From assembly GCA_934216615.1 (NCBI GenBank), contig CAKQCB010000001.1:124001-188000 (forward strand): DNA of 64,000 bases, written 5' to 3'. Position numbers and translations under genes: made by a program. Origin of the DNA: an uncultured Anaerolineae bacterium (GTDB lineage: Bacteria; Chloroflexota; Anaerolineae; Aggregatilineales; Phototrophicaceae). The notes under the pieces are model-generated. The model was not told where the DNA came from, searched no databases, and saw only the letters and a list, made by a program, of their open reading frames with translations. Below, in pieces: positions 8,930 through 16,855 of the stretch (the first letter of the stretch is position 1; each line of letters begins with the position of its first letter).

Positions 8930-9487
8930 ATGATTGCAGCAGGTGATTTAAAACGTGGGATCACTCTCCGTTTAGACGGTAATTTATACCGTGTAACAAA
9001 GACCGAATATAGCAAGCCCGGTCGTGGTACAGCGTCCATGAAAACAACCTTGGTCGATATTGCGAGTGGGTCTAGCTCTACCCGCATTTTTGGCGCCGAT
9101 GACCGTTTGGAAGATGTGTTTGTTGAAAGTGAAGCATCTGATTATTTATATTCTGATGGCGATACCCTTCACTTCATGAATGTCCAAACCTACGATCAAT
9201 ATGAAGTTCCGAAGTCACTCTTTGATGATGATGTTTTGTACATCAAAGATGGGATGCAAATTGAGTTGAAGGTGTTGGATGGTCGTGTCATCGACTATGT
9301 TTTGCCAACCACCGAAACTTATACCGTTCTGGAAAGTGAAGTTGCCGTTGTGGGTGATACTGCGGGCAACGTCACCAAGAAGATCAAGACAGAAACCGGT
9401 TTGTCTGTCACCGTGCCGATCTTCATCAACGAAGGTGATTCGATCAAAGTGGATACCCGCGACGGTTCTTACGTTGGGCGTGGTTAA
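8930..9487 (+). CDS. efp: translation elongation factor P
   Basis: 185 residues, the usual EF-P length. EF-P binds ribosomes stalled at polyproline and promotes peptide-bond formation. Three beta-barrel domains are expected, and the C-terminal domain shows the conserved VPIFINEGDSIKVDTRDGSYVGR. The tip of the domain I loop reads SKPGRGTA: the usually modified Lys is replaced by Arg32. AAGGA precedes the ATG. It has its own extended -10 promoter and a bidirectional terminator after it, so it is likely monocistronic. Confidence 0.96.
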   Translation: MIAAGDLKRGITLRLDGNLYRVTKTEYSKPGRGTASMKTTLVDIASGSSSTRIFGADDRLEDVFVESEASDYLYSDGDTLHFMNVQTYDQYEVPKSLFDDDVLYIKDGMQIELKVLDGRVIDYVLPTTETYTVLESEVAVVGDTAGNVTKKIKTETGLSVTVPIFINEGDSIKVDTRDGSYVGRG

Positions 9488-9516
9488 TTCACCGATTTTA
9501 TTTCTGACACATTCAT

Positions 9517-9549
9517 AAAAAAATGCCGTGAAACTCACGGCATTTTTTT
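9517..9549. terminator. bidirectional terminator between efp and the permease gene
   Basis: A perfect 14-bp stem (AAAAAAATGCCGTG / CACGGCATTTTTTT) with a 5-base loop. The A and T runs give a U-tract on both strands, ending both efp and the minus-strand ABC operon. Confidence 0.92.
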
Positions 9550-9567
9550 GTTTAAGTAGAACGTAGA

Positions 9568-11628
9568 TTACATATAACGTTCGCGGATCGACGCGCTGGC
9601 GTAGTCCAAAATTGAGACGACAATCGCAATTGCCAACACCGCCACACCCGCATCACGGTAGCGAAGCAGGTTCAACTGTTGGTTCAGCAAGAAGCCGATA
9701 CCACCACCTCCCACGAAACCGATGATAGTTGACATACGCACATTGATATCCCAACGATACATCGTGAAGGCAATGTAAGGCGGGATGATTTGCGGAACCG
9801 CGCCATACATAATTGTTTGGACTTGGTTCGCACCTGTCGATTCTAACGCTTCGATAGGCCCTTGATCGATGTTTTCCAACTGCTCAGAATACAATTTACC
9901 GAGCGAGGCAATCGAGTGTAGCGTGAGCGCCAATACGCCAGCGAATGGCCCGATACCCACCCAAATTACAAACACAATACCCATGATGAGCGGTTCAATC
10001 GAACGCAGGATATTGAGAATAGTGCGGGTCAGGTTGTACAGCACGCTGCCTATCGGGAAGTTAGCGCGGATGCCCGAAAGCCCACAGATGATCCCACCTA
10101 AGATAGCGCCGATGATCCCCGCATACAGGACATAATAGGGAATGTTGAGACCGAGCAGGTTCACGCCATCAAGGCTGGGGATGGTGCCTTCTACCAGCGA
10201 CTGCCGTACATTCAACACCGCGAAGGTTACGAGGAACGCGATCACCGCCCCGACGAGCGTAAGGATCGATTTTAGATAGCTGTTCGGCGCGTTATTTTTA
10301 GTGCCTACTCGATAAATGAGTGGCAAGACTTGAGCGCCTAAATAAGCCGCGATCACGGGGGGGATGATGGCTAAATAGGCCGCAAATAAGGCGACACTTG
10401 CCGCTGCCCCTAGAATGATCGCCCCGCTGAGTGTGCCTAAAATCAAGCCGAGGATATGGCTTGGCACAACCGAAACCCGTTTAAAGTAGGGTGACACGAG
10501 TTTAGAGCCGATGGACGTCAGGACAAAAGCCCCAACTGCACCACCGATTAACGGCATCGCTAAACGGATGACTTCGCCAATCGTGCCGATGAAATTCCCC
10601 AAATAGGTGCCGATGGGTGGACGTTGTTCGAGAAAATTCCCTAATAAGGTGGCAAGTCCTCCTATCACCCCAATCACTACGATGATCAACACTGCGATGA
10701 TGAGGGAACGAATGATGCTTGCGAAGATACCTCTTTCCGCAGGCAAGGAAGGTCTGCGTGAAGTGGCGACCGTCGCAAAAATTAAGCCCGTCCCTGCGGC
10801 CGCAGTCGCTATGCCATTACCGCTGAAAATCTGCAATCCTAACGAGCCAACTGTAGCGAGCAGGTTAGAGCCAATCCACCAGCCAACAGGGAATAGACAA
10901 ACCATCACCAACATATTGCCCAGTCGCAAATGGACGGGGCGCATGAGGTTATGGGCAGCGAAGAAGCTGAGGATGACAGATGGAAGGATAGAAATGACCG
11001 TCGCGATCAACGCCAAAAAGATGGTTTCGATCATCTTGGTCACGACTTCATTAGTTGTGGTGCTTAGGTAGGGCGCTCCCTCTGGAATGGCGACCCCCAA
11101 TTGGATTTGATGGGTTTCACCTGTTGACCCCGCGATGCGTGGCACTTCAATTTGTACGGTGAATTCGCCGTTGACGTTGGTATTAAAACGATCCGAGGTT
11201 GTGCCTAAAATCGTGCGCGGGCGGCTCGTTCCTGACAGCGGAACCCAACGCAGTTGCGAAAGGGCATTGGGTGGAAAACCATACCCATGCACTGTGAGTA
11301 TATCACCACTGGTTCCGCAAGCAGGCTCAACGGTGATATATCCTTCTCCACTAAGGGTGACTTGCTCTGGCCCTGTCGCATCTCCACACTCGACAAGGAA
11401 TGAGGTATTGTAATTGGTGACCTCATAATTTTGAGTGAAGATGTTCGGGGAAAGTAGTTCGCGCAGGGCGTTTTGAACCCCTGTTTGACGTTGCTGTTGT
11501 TGAGGTACAGAAAGATCAATATTGGTTACTGTCCAGCCATAAGAAAATAAAATCAATACAGCGGCGGCAACTAAGAAAAAAATGAGCCGTTTGAGGGCGT
11601 TTTGTGAAGGTGGTTTGTCTATTGTCAT
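9568..11628 (-). CDS. PhnE-type ABC transporter permease with extracytoplasmic domain and large insertion
   Basis: 686 residues, more than twice the usual PhnE length of about 270. After one TM helix (12-31) comes an extracytoplasmic stretch to about 195 with an Ig/IPT-like pattern (DILTVHGYGFPPNA). The first permease part starts near 198 (ETIFLALIATVISILPSV). About 230 residues of extra hydrophobic, Gly-rich sequence follow. The second permease part then carries the coupling region (GPIEALESTGAN, VPQIIPPYIAF) and the typical end GFVGGGGIGFLL...YRDAGVAVLAI. It lies 8 bases after the ATPase gene. The substrate may be phosphonate, phosphite or another oxyanion; PhnE assignment of the core is firm. 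Confidence 0.82.
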   Translation of the reverse strand: MTIDKPPSQNALKRLIFFLVAAAVLILFSYGWTVTNIDLSVPQQQQRQTGVQNALRELLSPNIFTQNYEVTNYNTSFLVECGDATGPEQVTLSGEGYITVEPACGTSGDILTVHGYGFPPNALSQLRWVPLSGTSRPRTILGTTSDRFNTNVNGEFTVQIEVPRIAGSTGETHQIQLGVAIPEGAPYLSTTTNEVVTKMIETIFLALIATVISILPSVILSFFAAHNLMRPVHLRLGNMLVMVCLFPVGWWIGSNLLATVGSLGLQIFSGNGIATAAAGTGLIFATVATSRRPSLPAERGIFASIIRSLIIAVLIIVVIGVIGGLATLLGNFLEQRPPIGTYLGNFIGTIGEVIRLAMPLIGGAVGAFVLTSIGSKLVSPYFKRVSVVPSHILGLILGTLSGAIILGAAASVALFAAYLAIIPPVIAAYLGAQVLPLIYRVGTKNNAPNSYLKSILTLVGAVIAFLVTFAVLNVRQSLVEGTIPSLDGVNLLGLNIPYYVLYAGIIGAILGGIICGLSGIRANFPIGSVLYNLTRTILNILRSIEPLIMGIVFVIWVGIGPFAGVLALTLHSIASLGKLYSEQLENIDQGPIEALESTGANQVQTIMYGAVPQIIPPYIAFTMYRWDINVRMSTIIGFVGGGGIGFLLNQQLNLLRYRDAGVAVLAIAIVVSILDYASASIRERYM

Positions 11629-11636
11629 AAAACGTC

Positions 11637-12395
11637 CTAGTTGATTTCCACTTCCACGGCGTCTTCCCCATAGATTTGGCGGAAGCGCTCGTTATCAATA
11701 TCGGAAGGGGGACCGTCAAATTCTAATTTGCCATCTTTAAGTGCAATCACTCGGTCTGAATACGCACGCGCTAAACTCAAAAAGTGGAGGCTACATAATA
11801 CCGAAATGCCATCTTCTTTATTGAGTAATTCGAGATATTTCATCACCGAATGAGATGTGGCGGGGTCAAGGCTGGCGACGGGTTCGTCAGCTAACATCAT
11901 TTCTGGGTTTTGCATCAAGGCACGCGCAATCCCCACACGTTGCTGTTGTCCACCCGAAAGCTCGGATGCACGTTTATACGCTTGGCTCCGAATACCAACG
12001 CGGTCAAGGTTGGCTAAAGCCCGTTGTTTTTCTTCATTCGGGAAATAGCCGATCAAGCTGTAGATAGGGTTAAGATAACCGAGGCGACCACTCATCACGT
12101 TAGTGATGACCTTCGACCGCTTCACAAGATTAAACTGTTGGAAGATCATGCCGATGCGACGGCGCAACTGCCGAAGTTCATCATCCGGCGCGGCGGTGAT
12201 GTCCAGATCATTCCAAATAATGCGCCCCTCAGTAGGGGTGATGAGACGATTAATACAGCGTAATAAGGTGGATTTCCCCGAACCGCTTAACCCAATGATG
12301 GAAACAAATTGACCATCAGGAATTTCAAGATTGATGTTATCTAAGGCTTTAAAGCCGTTGTCATAAATTTTGGTAAGATTCTCAATTTTGAGCAT
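11637..12395 (-). CDS. phnC: phosphonate-type ABC transporter ATP-binding protein
   Basis: 252-residue ATPase powering the importer. It has Walker A GLSGSGKST, Q-loop IFQQFNLV, signature LSGGQQQR, Walker B MMLADEP with SLDPATS, and the H-loop CSLHFLS. FQQFNLVKRSKVITNVMSGR is characteristic of the PhnC subgroup. It lies between the binding protein gene (101 bases upstream, with a hairpin in the gap) and the permease gene. Because only one ATPase gene is present it probably acts as a homodimer. Confidence 0.9.
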   Translation of the reverse strand: MLKIENLTKIYDNGFKALDNINLEIPDGQFVSIIGLSGSGKSTLLRCINRLITPTEGRIIWNDLDITAAPDDELRQLRRRIGMIFQQFNLVKRSKVITNVMSGRLGYLNPIYSLIGYFPNEEKQRALANLDRVGIRSQAYKRASELSGGQQQRVGIARALMQNPEMMLADEPVASLDPATSHSVMKYLELLNKEDGISVLCSLHFLSLARAYSDRVIALKDGKLEFDGPPSDIDNERFRQIYGEDAVEVEIN

Positions 12396-12401
12396 AGAAT
12401 G

Positions 12402-12450
12402 CCCTTAAAAATAGATGACGGACAGCGCACATTCGCACACTGCCCGTCAT
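12402..12450 (-). terminator. intraoperonic terminator/attenuating hairpin after the binding-protein gene
   Basis: On the minus strand, ATGACGG...CTG and CAG...CCGTCAT arms (12415-12450) form a 7+3 bp stem, followed by CTATTTTTAAG. It lies between the substrate-binding protein gene and the ATPase gene. Partial termination here would make more binding protein than transporter. Confidence 0.6.
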
Positions 12451-12496
12451 AGCGTTACTTAAATAAAATAAGACAGTTACAACGTTCAACCATCAC

Positions 12497-13516
12497 TTAG
12501 TTGAAGATGTCTTCTTCGGTCAAGCCGAGGACTTGGAATTGCAAACGGATCGAATCGTACACGGAATCATCAATGGGGGCGAGTGTGCTCCAACCATAGA
12601 AGTCTTCGTTACCGAGTGAGTTTGCCCAATCTTCAGTACCAGAGAATGCGATCACTGCATCAATGATGGATTGGCCGAGTTCCGCAGGGAATTCGGGGCC
12701 AAAGCTCATGGTGTCGTTAGGAATTGGAGCGCTTAAACGCAGAACGCGAACTTGGTCGATGACATCGGGTGCGGTTTCACGGACGTTGGCGCGTGCATCC
12801 AAAATACGGATGTCGCCCACATACAGGTTGCCATCTTCACCGATATAAGATTCATCAACGCTCAAGTCATAGGGTTCTGGGTTGTCGCCAAAGTCCCAAG
12901 GAGCGCCGGGGAGGATTGCAGGGCTGAAGAACACGGTCCCGAAGTCAACTTCACCATTGTATACGGCGAGAACGGTTTGGTTGTGACCACCGGTTTCAAC
13001 CTGTTCACCTGTTGTGATGCCAGCGGCTGATAATTCAACTGAAGGAACAACATAACCAGAGGTAGAACCACTGTCGCCGAAGCCCCATGTACGACCTTCA
13101 AGGTCACCGAAGGTGTAGATGTCGCTGTCACGACGAACGATGTATTCTGCCCAATATACAGGCCAGCCATTACGAACGGCTGCTGCACCGACTTCAACAC
13201 CACAGCGTTGGTTGGCAATCACATAACCAGCGGCGGGGATGAAACCGATTGAGCGGTCTGGTGCTGCACACATGGCTTCAATTGTGGCGGCATAGGATGT
13301 CGGAACAAAAATTTCGTAGTGTAAACCAGTTGCTGCGTTCAGCGCTTCGGCCAAAACTTCACCACCAGAGACGATGGTTTGAGCTTCTACGGAAGGAACA
13401 AAATACACTTGAATGGGGTTGCTTTCGCTTCCCAAATCATCTTGCATCATTGCTACTTGCGCAGTAGGAAGAGCAAGTAATAACGCTGCACCTATTGCAA
13501 AAAGACGGTTTTTCAT
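12497..13516 (-). CDS. phnD: PhnD-type periplasmic/extracytoplasmic phosphonate-binding protein
   Basis: 339-residue substrate-binding protein. The N-terminus (KNRLFAIGAALLLALPTAQVA) is a signal peptide. The mature part has the PhnD-like opening NPIQVYFVPSVEAQ, LNAATGLHYEIFVPTSYAATIEAM, YIVRRDSDIYTFGDLEGRTWGFGDSGSTSGYVVP and a conserved GAVDFG-like NGEVDFG. The ATG at 13516 is preferred; TTG at 13528 lies within its ribosome binding site (TTGGAG). It is the first gene of the PhnDCE-like operon. Whether the ligand is phosphonate, phosphite or something else cannot be told from the sequence. Confidence 0.86.
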   Translation of the reverse strand: MKNRLFAIGAALLLALPTAQVAMMQDDLGSESNPIQVYFVPSVEAQTIVSGGEVLAEALNAATGLHYEIFVPTSYAATIEAMCAAPDRSIGFIPAAGYVIANQRCGVEVGAAAVRNGWPVYWAEYIVRRDSDIYTFGDLEGRTWGFGDSGSTSGYVVPSVELSAAGITTGEQVETGGHNQTVLAVYNGEVDFGTVFFSPAILPGAPWDFGDNPEPYDLSVDESYIGEDGNLYVGDIRILDARANVRETAPDVIDQVRVLRLSAPIPNDTMSFGPEFPAELGQSIIDAVIAFSGTEDWANSLGNEDFYGWSTLAPIDDSVYDSIRLQFQVLGLTEEDIFN

Positions 13517-13644
13517 ATCAATCTCCAATTAGCAAAAACATAATTGCACCGAGAAAAGAATAGCTATTGATTTTAAAGTTGTCAAAGAAAATATAGGTTT
13601 CTTGTTCAAGTCTTTAAAAATTCAGAAAATCTCACAACATTGGC

Positions 13645-14562
13645 TTAATCTTTTGTCTCTAAATTCACTTCAAAGTGATGAGAATGGGTATGAAGATGGC
13701 TCCAAGTATGAAGTGCGACCACGCGCTTTTGTAAAGGCAACCCCGCGAGAATAGGTTTTTCTAACATCGGTAAACGGTTTTCTAAGACTTCTTCATAACT
13801 GAATGTGTTGCCGTCGCCAACCGTTTTATTATCATGTGTTTCGGCCACGACAATGGCTTTTGCGCCTTGAAGCTTGCCTGCTAACCATAAGGCAGTCAGA
13901 TGGCGCTCTGCCATTTCAGGGCGAATGTGGCTTCCATCAATATATAAGATGCGCCCTTCGGTTTGAATCTCGTTCGCTGTGCCTAGCGAATAGGCCATGC
14001 TTGCGAGATGCCCCCCACATAATGTTCCCTCTGCTTCACCATCTCCATAGATAAGGAAGGCGCTTCGATCTGTAGATGCAGGGTTAAACAGCGTGTGCGG
14101 TTCAGCGTGTAGGCTTTTCTCGAAACTTTCCCATATATGATCGTGTGCTGACACTTCTGCAGGGTCGCCATAGAGACAACGCCATGCGGTAGTTTGTGCC
14201 AGCGGTGTCAACAGTGAGGATGTTTCACCCCATCCCATGATCCACTTGGGATGCGCTTTGATCGTTTCCCAATCGAGTTCATCGAGGATGCGCGCAGTCC
14301 CCCAACGGAAACCTACGCAAAAGATGCCTTTGATGGATGGGTCAACCACCATGTCCTGAAAATCTTGAGCGCGGTTCGCATCCGTTCCGGCGAGAGAACC
14401 ATAACGGTCAAATACGTGATTGCCGACTTGAACCTTAAACCCACGATTTTTGATTTGCTCGCACAGCTCATAGAAGGCGCTCTTGGGGTTGATGTATTCG
14501 TTCGGCGCAATAAGGCCGATGGTGTCGCCACGTTGCAGTGAATGGATGATATTTAGCGACAT
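13645..14562 (-). CDS. S66 (LD-carboxypeptidase) family protein, catalytically degenerate
   Basis: 305 residues, clearly homologous along its length to the next gene (13645-14562 versus 14553-15524; both share YGSLAGTDANR/FGNFAGTDAVR and the GG-H/N-LAS motif). The Ser-Glu-His triad of S66 peptidases is missing: the GYSD nucleophile motif is GWGE (Gly112), the Glu is Asp209, and the GHTKDQ His position reads QKR. It may be a pseudoenzyme, a binding partner of its paralogue, or an enzyme with another mechanism. Its start overlaps the paralogue's stop by 10 bases, so both are co-translated. Confidence 0.8.
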   Translation of the reverse strand: MSLNIIHSLQRGDTIGLIAPNEYINPKSAFYELCEQIKNRGFKVQVGNHVFDRYGSLAGTDANRAQDFQDMVVDPSIKGIFCVGFRWGTARILDELDWETIKAHPKWIMGWGETSSLLTPLAQTTAWRCLYGDPAEVSAHDHIWESFEKSLHAEPHTLFNPASTDRSAFLIYGDGEAEGTLCGGHLASMAYSLGTANEIQTEGRILYIDGSHIRPEMAERHLTALWLAGKLQGAKAIVVAETHDNKTVGDGNTFSYEEVLENRLPMLEKPILAGLPLQKRVVALHTWSHLHTHSHHFEVNLETKD

Positions 14563-15524
14563 GCCGCCTCCAAAATGGACAACTGAACCTCATTGGTGTG
14601 CGCCGTTAATTGGGCTTGTACCCCTAATGGAATGGTGAATTGATCTTTGGTGTGCCCAAGCCGTAAGCCGTAGACAACGGGGATATTGAGATGGGCTGTA
14701 TGCTCACGAAAAATTTCTTCGAGGCTGAAATTCATCAGGAAATAATCTTGTGGGCCACACTGCTCACAAGCTCCAAAAATAATCCCTGCCGCATCGTCTA
14801 ACTTGCCTGCATGTTTGAGGTGGGTCAGCATTTGGTCTAAACTGCTGGGGTCTTCACCAATATCTTCTAAGAAAAGGATTTTGCCTTTAGTGTCGATTTC
14901 GTAGGGAGTACCCATCAGTTGAGAGATCAAAGTGAAATTCCCGCCGATGAGTTCCCCTACCGCTTCGCCTTCATTGAACACCATGCGATAGGGCGGATAG
15001 GGTGGGGGAAATGCGCCCCCTTCAGGTTCGGGCGGGTCACCAATTGCGCCGATGGGATGGGTTGAGGTCAACGCTTGAAAGAGTTGTTCCCATGTATACC
15101 GCGAACTGCGCGCAGTTGTCCCAACAGGGCCGTGAAACGTCACGAGTGATGTGAGTTGATGGATCGCAAGGTGAAAGGCGGTGATATCACTGTAGCCTAC
15201 GAAGATTTTAGGATTCTTGCGGATCATGTCAAAGTCAAGATAGGGCAGAATGCGCGCCCCACCATTCCCCCCGCGCTCACAGATGATCGCGTCAATTTCA
15301 GGGTCCGACCACGCCCAATGAAAATCTTCGACACGAACGGCATCTGTTCCTGCAAAATTGCCAAACCGTTTGGTTAGGTGTTGCCCTAGACGAACATGAA
15401 ATCCTTGTTGTTCAAGGAATTGCTTAAAGCTGGTTATTTTCCCCGGGTCATAAGGGCGGCTTGATGGGGTGATCAACGCAATCGTTGATCCTTTTTTTAA
15501 GGCGGTTGGTTTGAGAAAGGTCAT
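14553..15524 (-). CDS. S66 family LD-carboxypeptidase (LdcA/MccF-like)
   Basis: 323 residues with an intact Ser-Glu-His triad: FVGYSDITAFHL (Ser112), ILFLEDIGEDPSSLDQ (Glu220) and RLGHTKDQFTIPLG (His291). S66 enzymes cleave the L,D-bond of murein tetrapeptides during recycling (LdcA) or detoxify microcin C-like compounds (MccF). No signal peptide is seen, so it acts in the cytoplasm. The downstream overlapping paralogue lacks the triad. Recycling versus antibiotic immunity cannot be distinguished here. Confidence 0.88.
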   Translation of the reverse strand: MTFLKPTALKKGSTIALITPSSRPYDPGKITSFKQFLEQQGFHVRLGQHLTKRFGNFAGTDAVRVEDFHWAWSDPEIDAIICERGGNGGARILPYLDFDMIRKNPKIFVGYSDITAFHLAIHQLTSLVTFHGPVGTTARSSRYTWEQLFQALTSTHPIGAIGDPPEPEGGAFPPPYPPYRMVFNEGEAVGELIGGNFTLISQLMGTPYEIDTKGKILFLEDIGEDPSSLDQMLTHLKHAGKLDDAAGIIFGACEQCGPQDYFLMNFSLEEIFREHTAHLNIPVVYGLRLGHTKDQFTIPLGVQAQLTAHTNEVQLSILEAACR

Positions 15525-15608
15525 TTTTAATCAACAATGTGAATATAGGCAAAGTATGCGTGAGGATTGTGACATATTTTCAAACATTACGGTTATGACC
15601 AATGGATG

Positions 15609-15643
15609 GTACAACGCCCTATGACTTTCATAGGGCGTTGTAC
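15609..15643. repeat. perfect 16-bp inverted repeat
   Basis: GTACAACGCCCTATGA and its exact complement flank a 3-base loop. It lies 20 bases beyond the stop of the secreted-protein gene and upstream of the carboxypeptidase operon. No T-run follows on either strand, so it may be a U-less terminator, a protein-binding site or a small repetitive palindrome. Confidence 0.75.
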
Positions 15644-15662
15644 CTCTAAAATACGCGAAGTA

Positions 15663-16634
15663 TTAGCTGTTTATATCTATCGATACGCTGTTTAACAAAA
15701 TGAGTGTGCCGGGTTCAAAGATAGTTGCACACGTAAAACCTTCCCATTCTTCAACAGCATAACTACCAATAATTTCAGGGTGACGTGGCGCTTGGCTTGC
15801 AGCTAACCAGATGAGATGCCCACTTCCACGTAAGCAGAAAACAGCTCCTCCTTCAAAATAGGTTTGATTTGCAGGACTGAAAATGTCAATGGCTTGAATG
15901 ACGCCAAGCTCTATAAGACCTTCTACCCCAAGATTTGCACTGCTGTAAGAAGTACCATCGGGCATCCTGATGGGAATTCCATTTTGGTAGATGATACGAC
16001 AGTTGACTGCAAACCCATTGGTGTCTGCTAAACTCGAACGAACGACCCCATTCGTATCAAAATTGTGGTCTTCGCAAAGAGGAACGGGAGGCGGTGGGAG
16101 TTCGACAAGAGGAATGTACGTGGCTACATGAGTGACAGCAGCTTCAGGAGTGGCAGTGATTTCAGGAGTAGCAGTAGGTGGGATAGAAGACGGCCCGTTA
16201 TATACAATTGCACCTGTATTGCATCCATCGGTAATAAATACCCACTCAAAGAGGCGTGTTCCCATGGGGCGTTCTATATAGAAGTCAACCCGCATCTCTG
16301 TATCGGCTGGAATCGGAAAAGCTCCTGGGTTCGGCACAGAACCATAGTTAAAATTTGGATAAAGTGCCCAACCGCTAACTCCATTAACAGAGATTGTGAC
16401 ATCTTCATTCATATAAATAAGGCCGCCCGCAGTAACAACCGTATGTAATATATAAGTACCACCATCCAAATTAGCGCGTTCTACCGAAAAAGTAAATTGA
16501 TAAGCATTACATCCTGCGGTATGTACGCTGAGAACTCGAAAGGTTTCACCTTGAGATTGCCCTATAAATGTATTTCCCAAAATGACAACAAAGCTAAAAA
16601 TGAAAAGAACCTTCGTAAATTTATTGAATAGCAT
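15663..16634 (-). CDS. secreted protein with PTATPE-type linker, function unknown
   Basis: 323 residues from the ATG at 16634, which is preceded by GAGGAATT; the longer reading to 16697 is unlikely. A signal peptide (KVLFIFSFVVILGNTFIGQSQG) leads a beta-rich N-terminal domain to about 155. A low-complexity linker (IPPTATPEITATPEA) and a Pro-rich stretch (VELPPPPVP) separate it from a C-terminal domain with paired Cys (CEDHNF, VNCRIIY, VFCLRGSG, FTCATIF). Such linkers are common in secreted Chloroflexota proteins. I recognise no family. Confidence 0.78.
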   Translation of the reverse strand: MLFNKFTKVLFIFSFVVILGNTFIGQSQGETFRVLSVHTAGCNAYQFTFSVERANLDGGTYILHTVVTAGGLIYMNEDVTISVNGVSGWALYPNFNYGSVPNPGAFPIPADTEMRVDFYIERPMGTRLFEWVFITDGCNTGAIVYNGPSSIPPTATPEITATPEAAVTHVATYIPLVELPPPPVPLCEDHNFDTNGVVRSSLADTNGFAVNCRIIYQNGIPIRMPDGTSYSSANLGVEGLIELGVIQAIDIFSPANQTYFEGGAVFCLRGSGHLIWLAASQAPRHPEIIGSYAVEEWEGFTCATIFEPGTLILLNSVSIDINS

Positions 16635-16855
16635 AATTCCTCTTCCAAAGAAACCATAAAAATTTAAGTTTAACAGAAACTTTGGCTCGGTAGCCATTTT
16701 ATACGCATCTTTTAGATATGGAAATTGGATTCTCGTAGAAATGCTTGTTAAACGTTACAATTTTGTGGCATATATTCTGGTTGAAATAGCACTAGATGAA
16801 ATATTTAGAATATTTGTTATAAATTACGACATGCGTTTTTAAAGAGGAGAATTTT

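Noticed and set aside
9215..9538. 107-codon minus-strand ORF over the end of efp
   Set aside because: Antisense shadow of a conserved gene; it also runs into the terminator.
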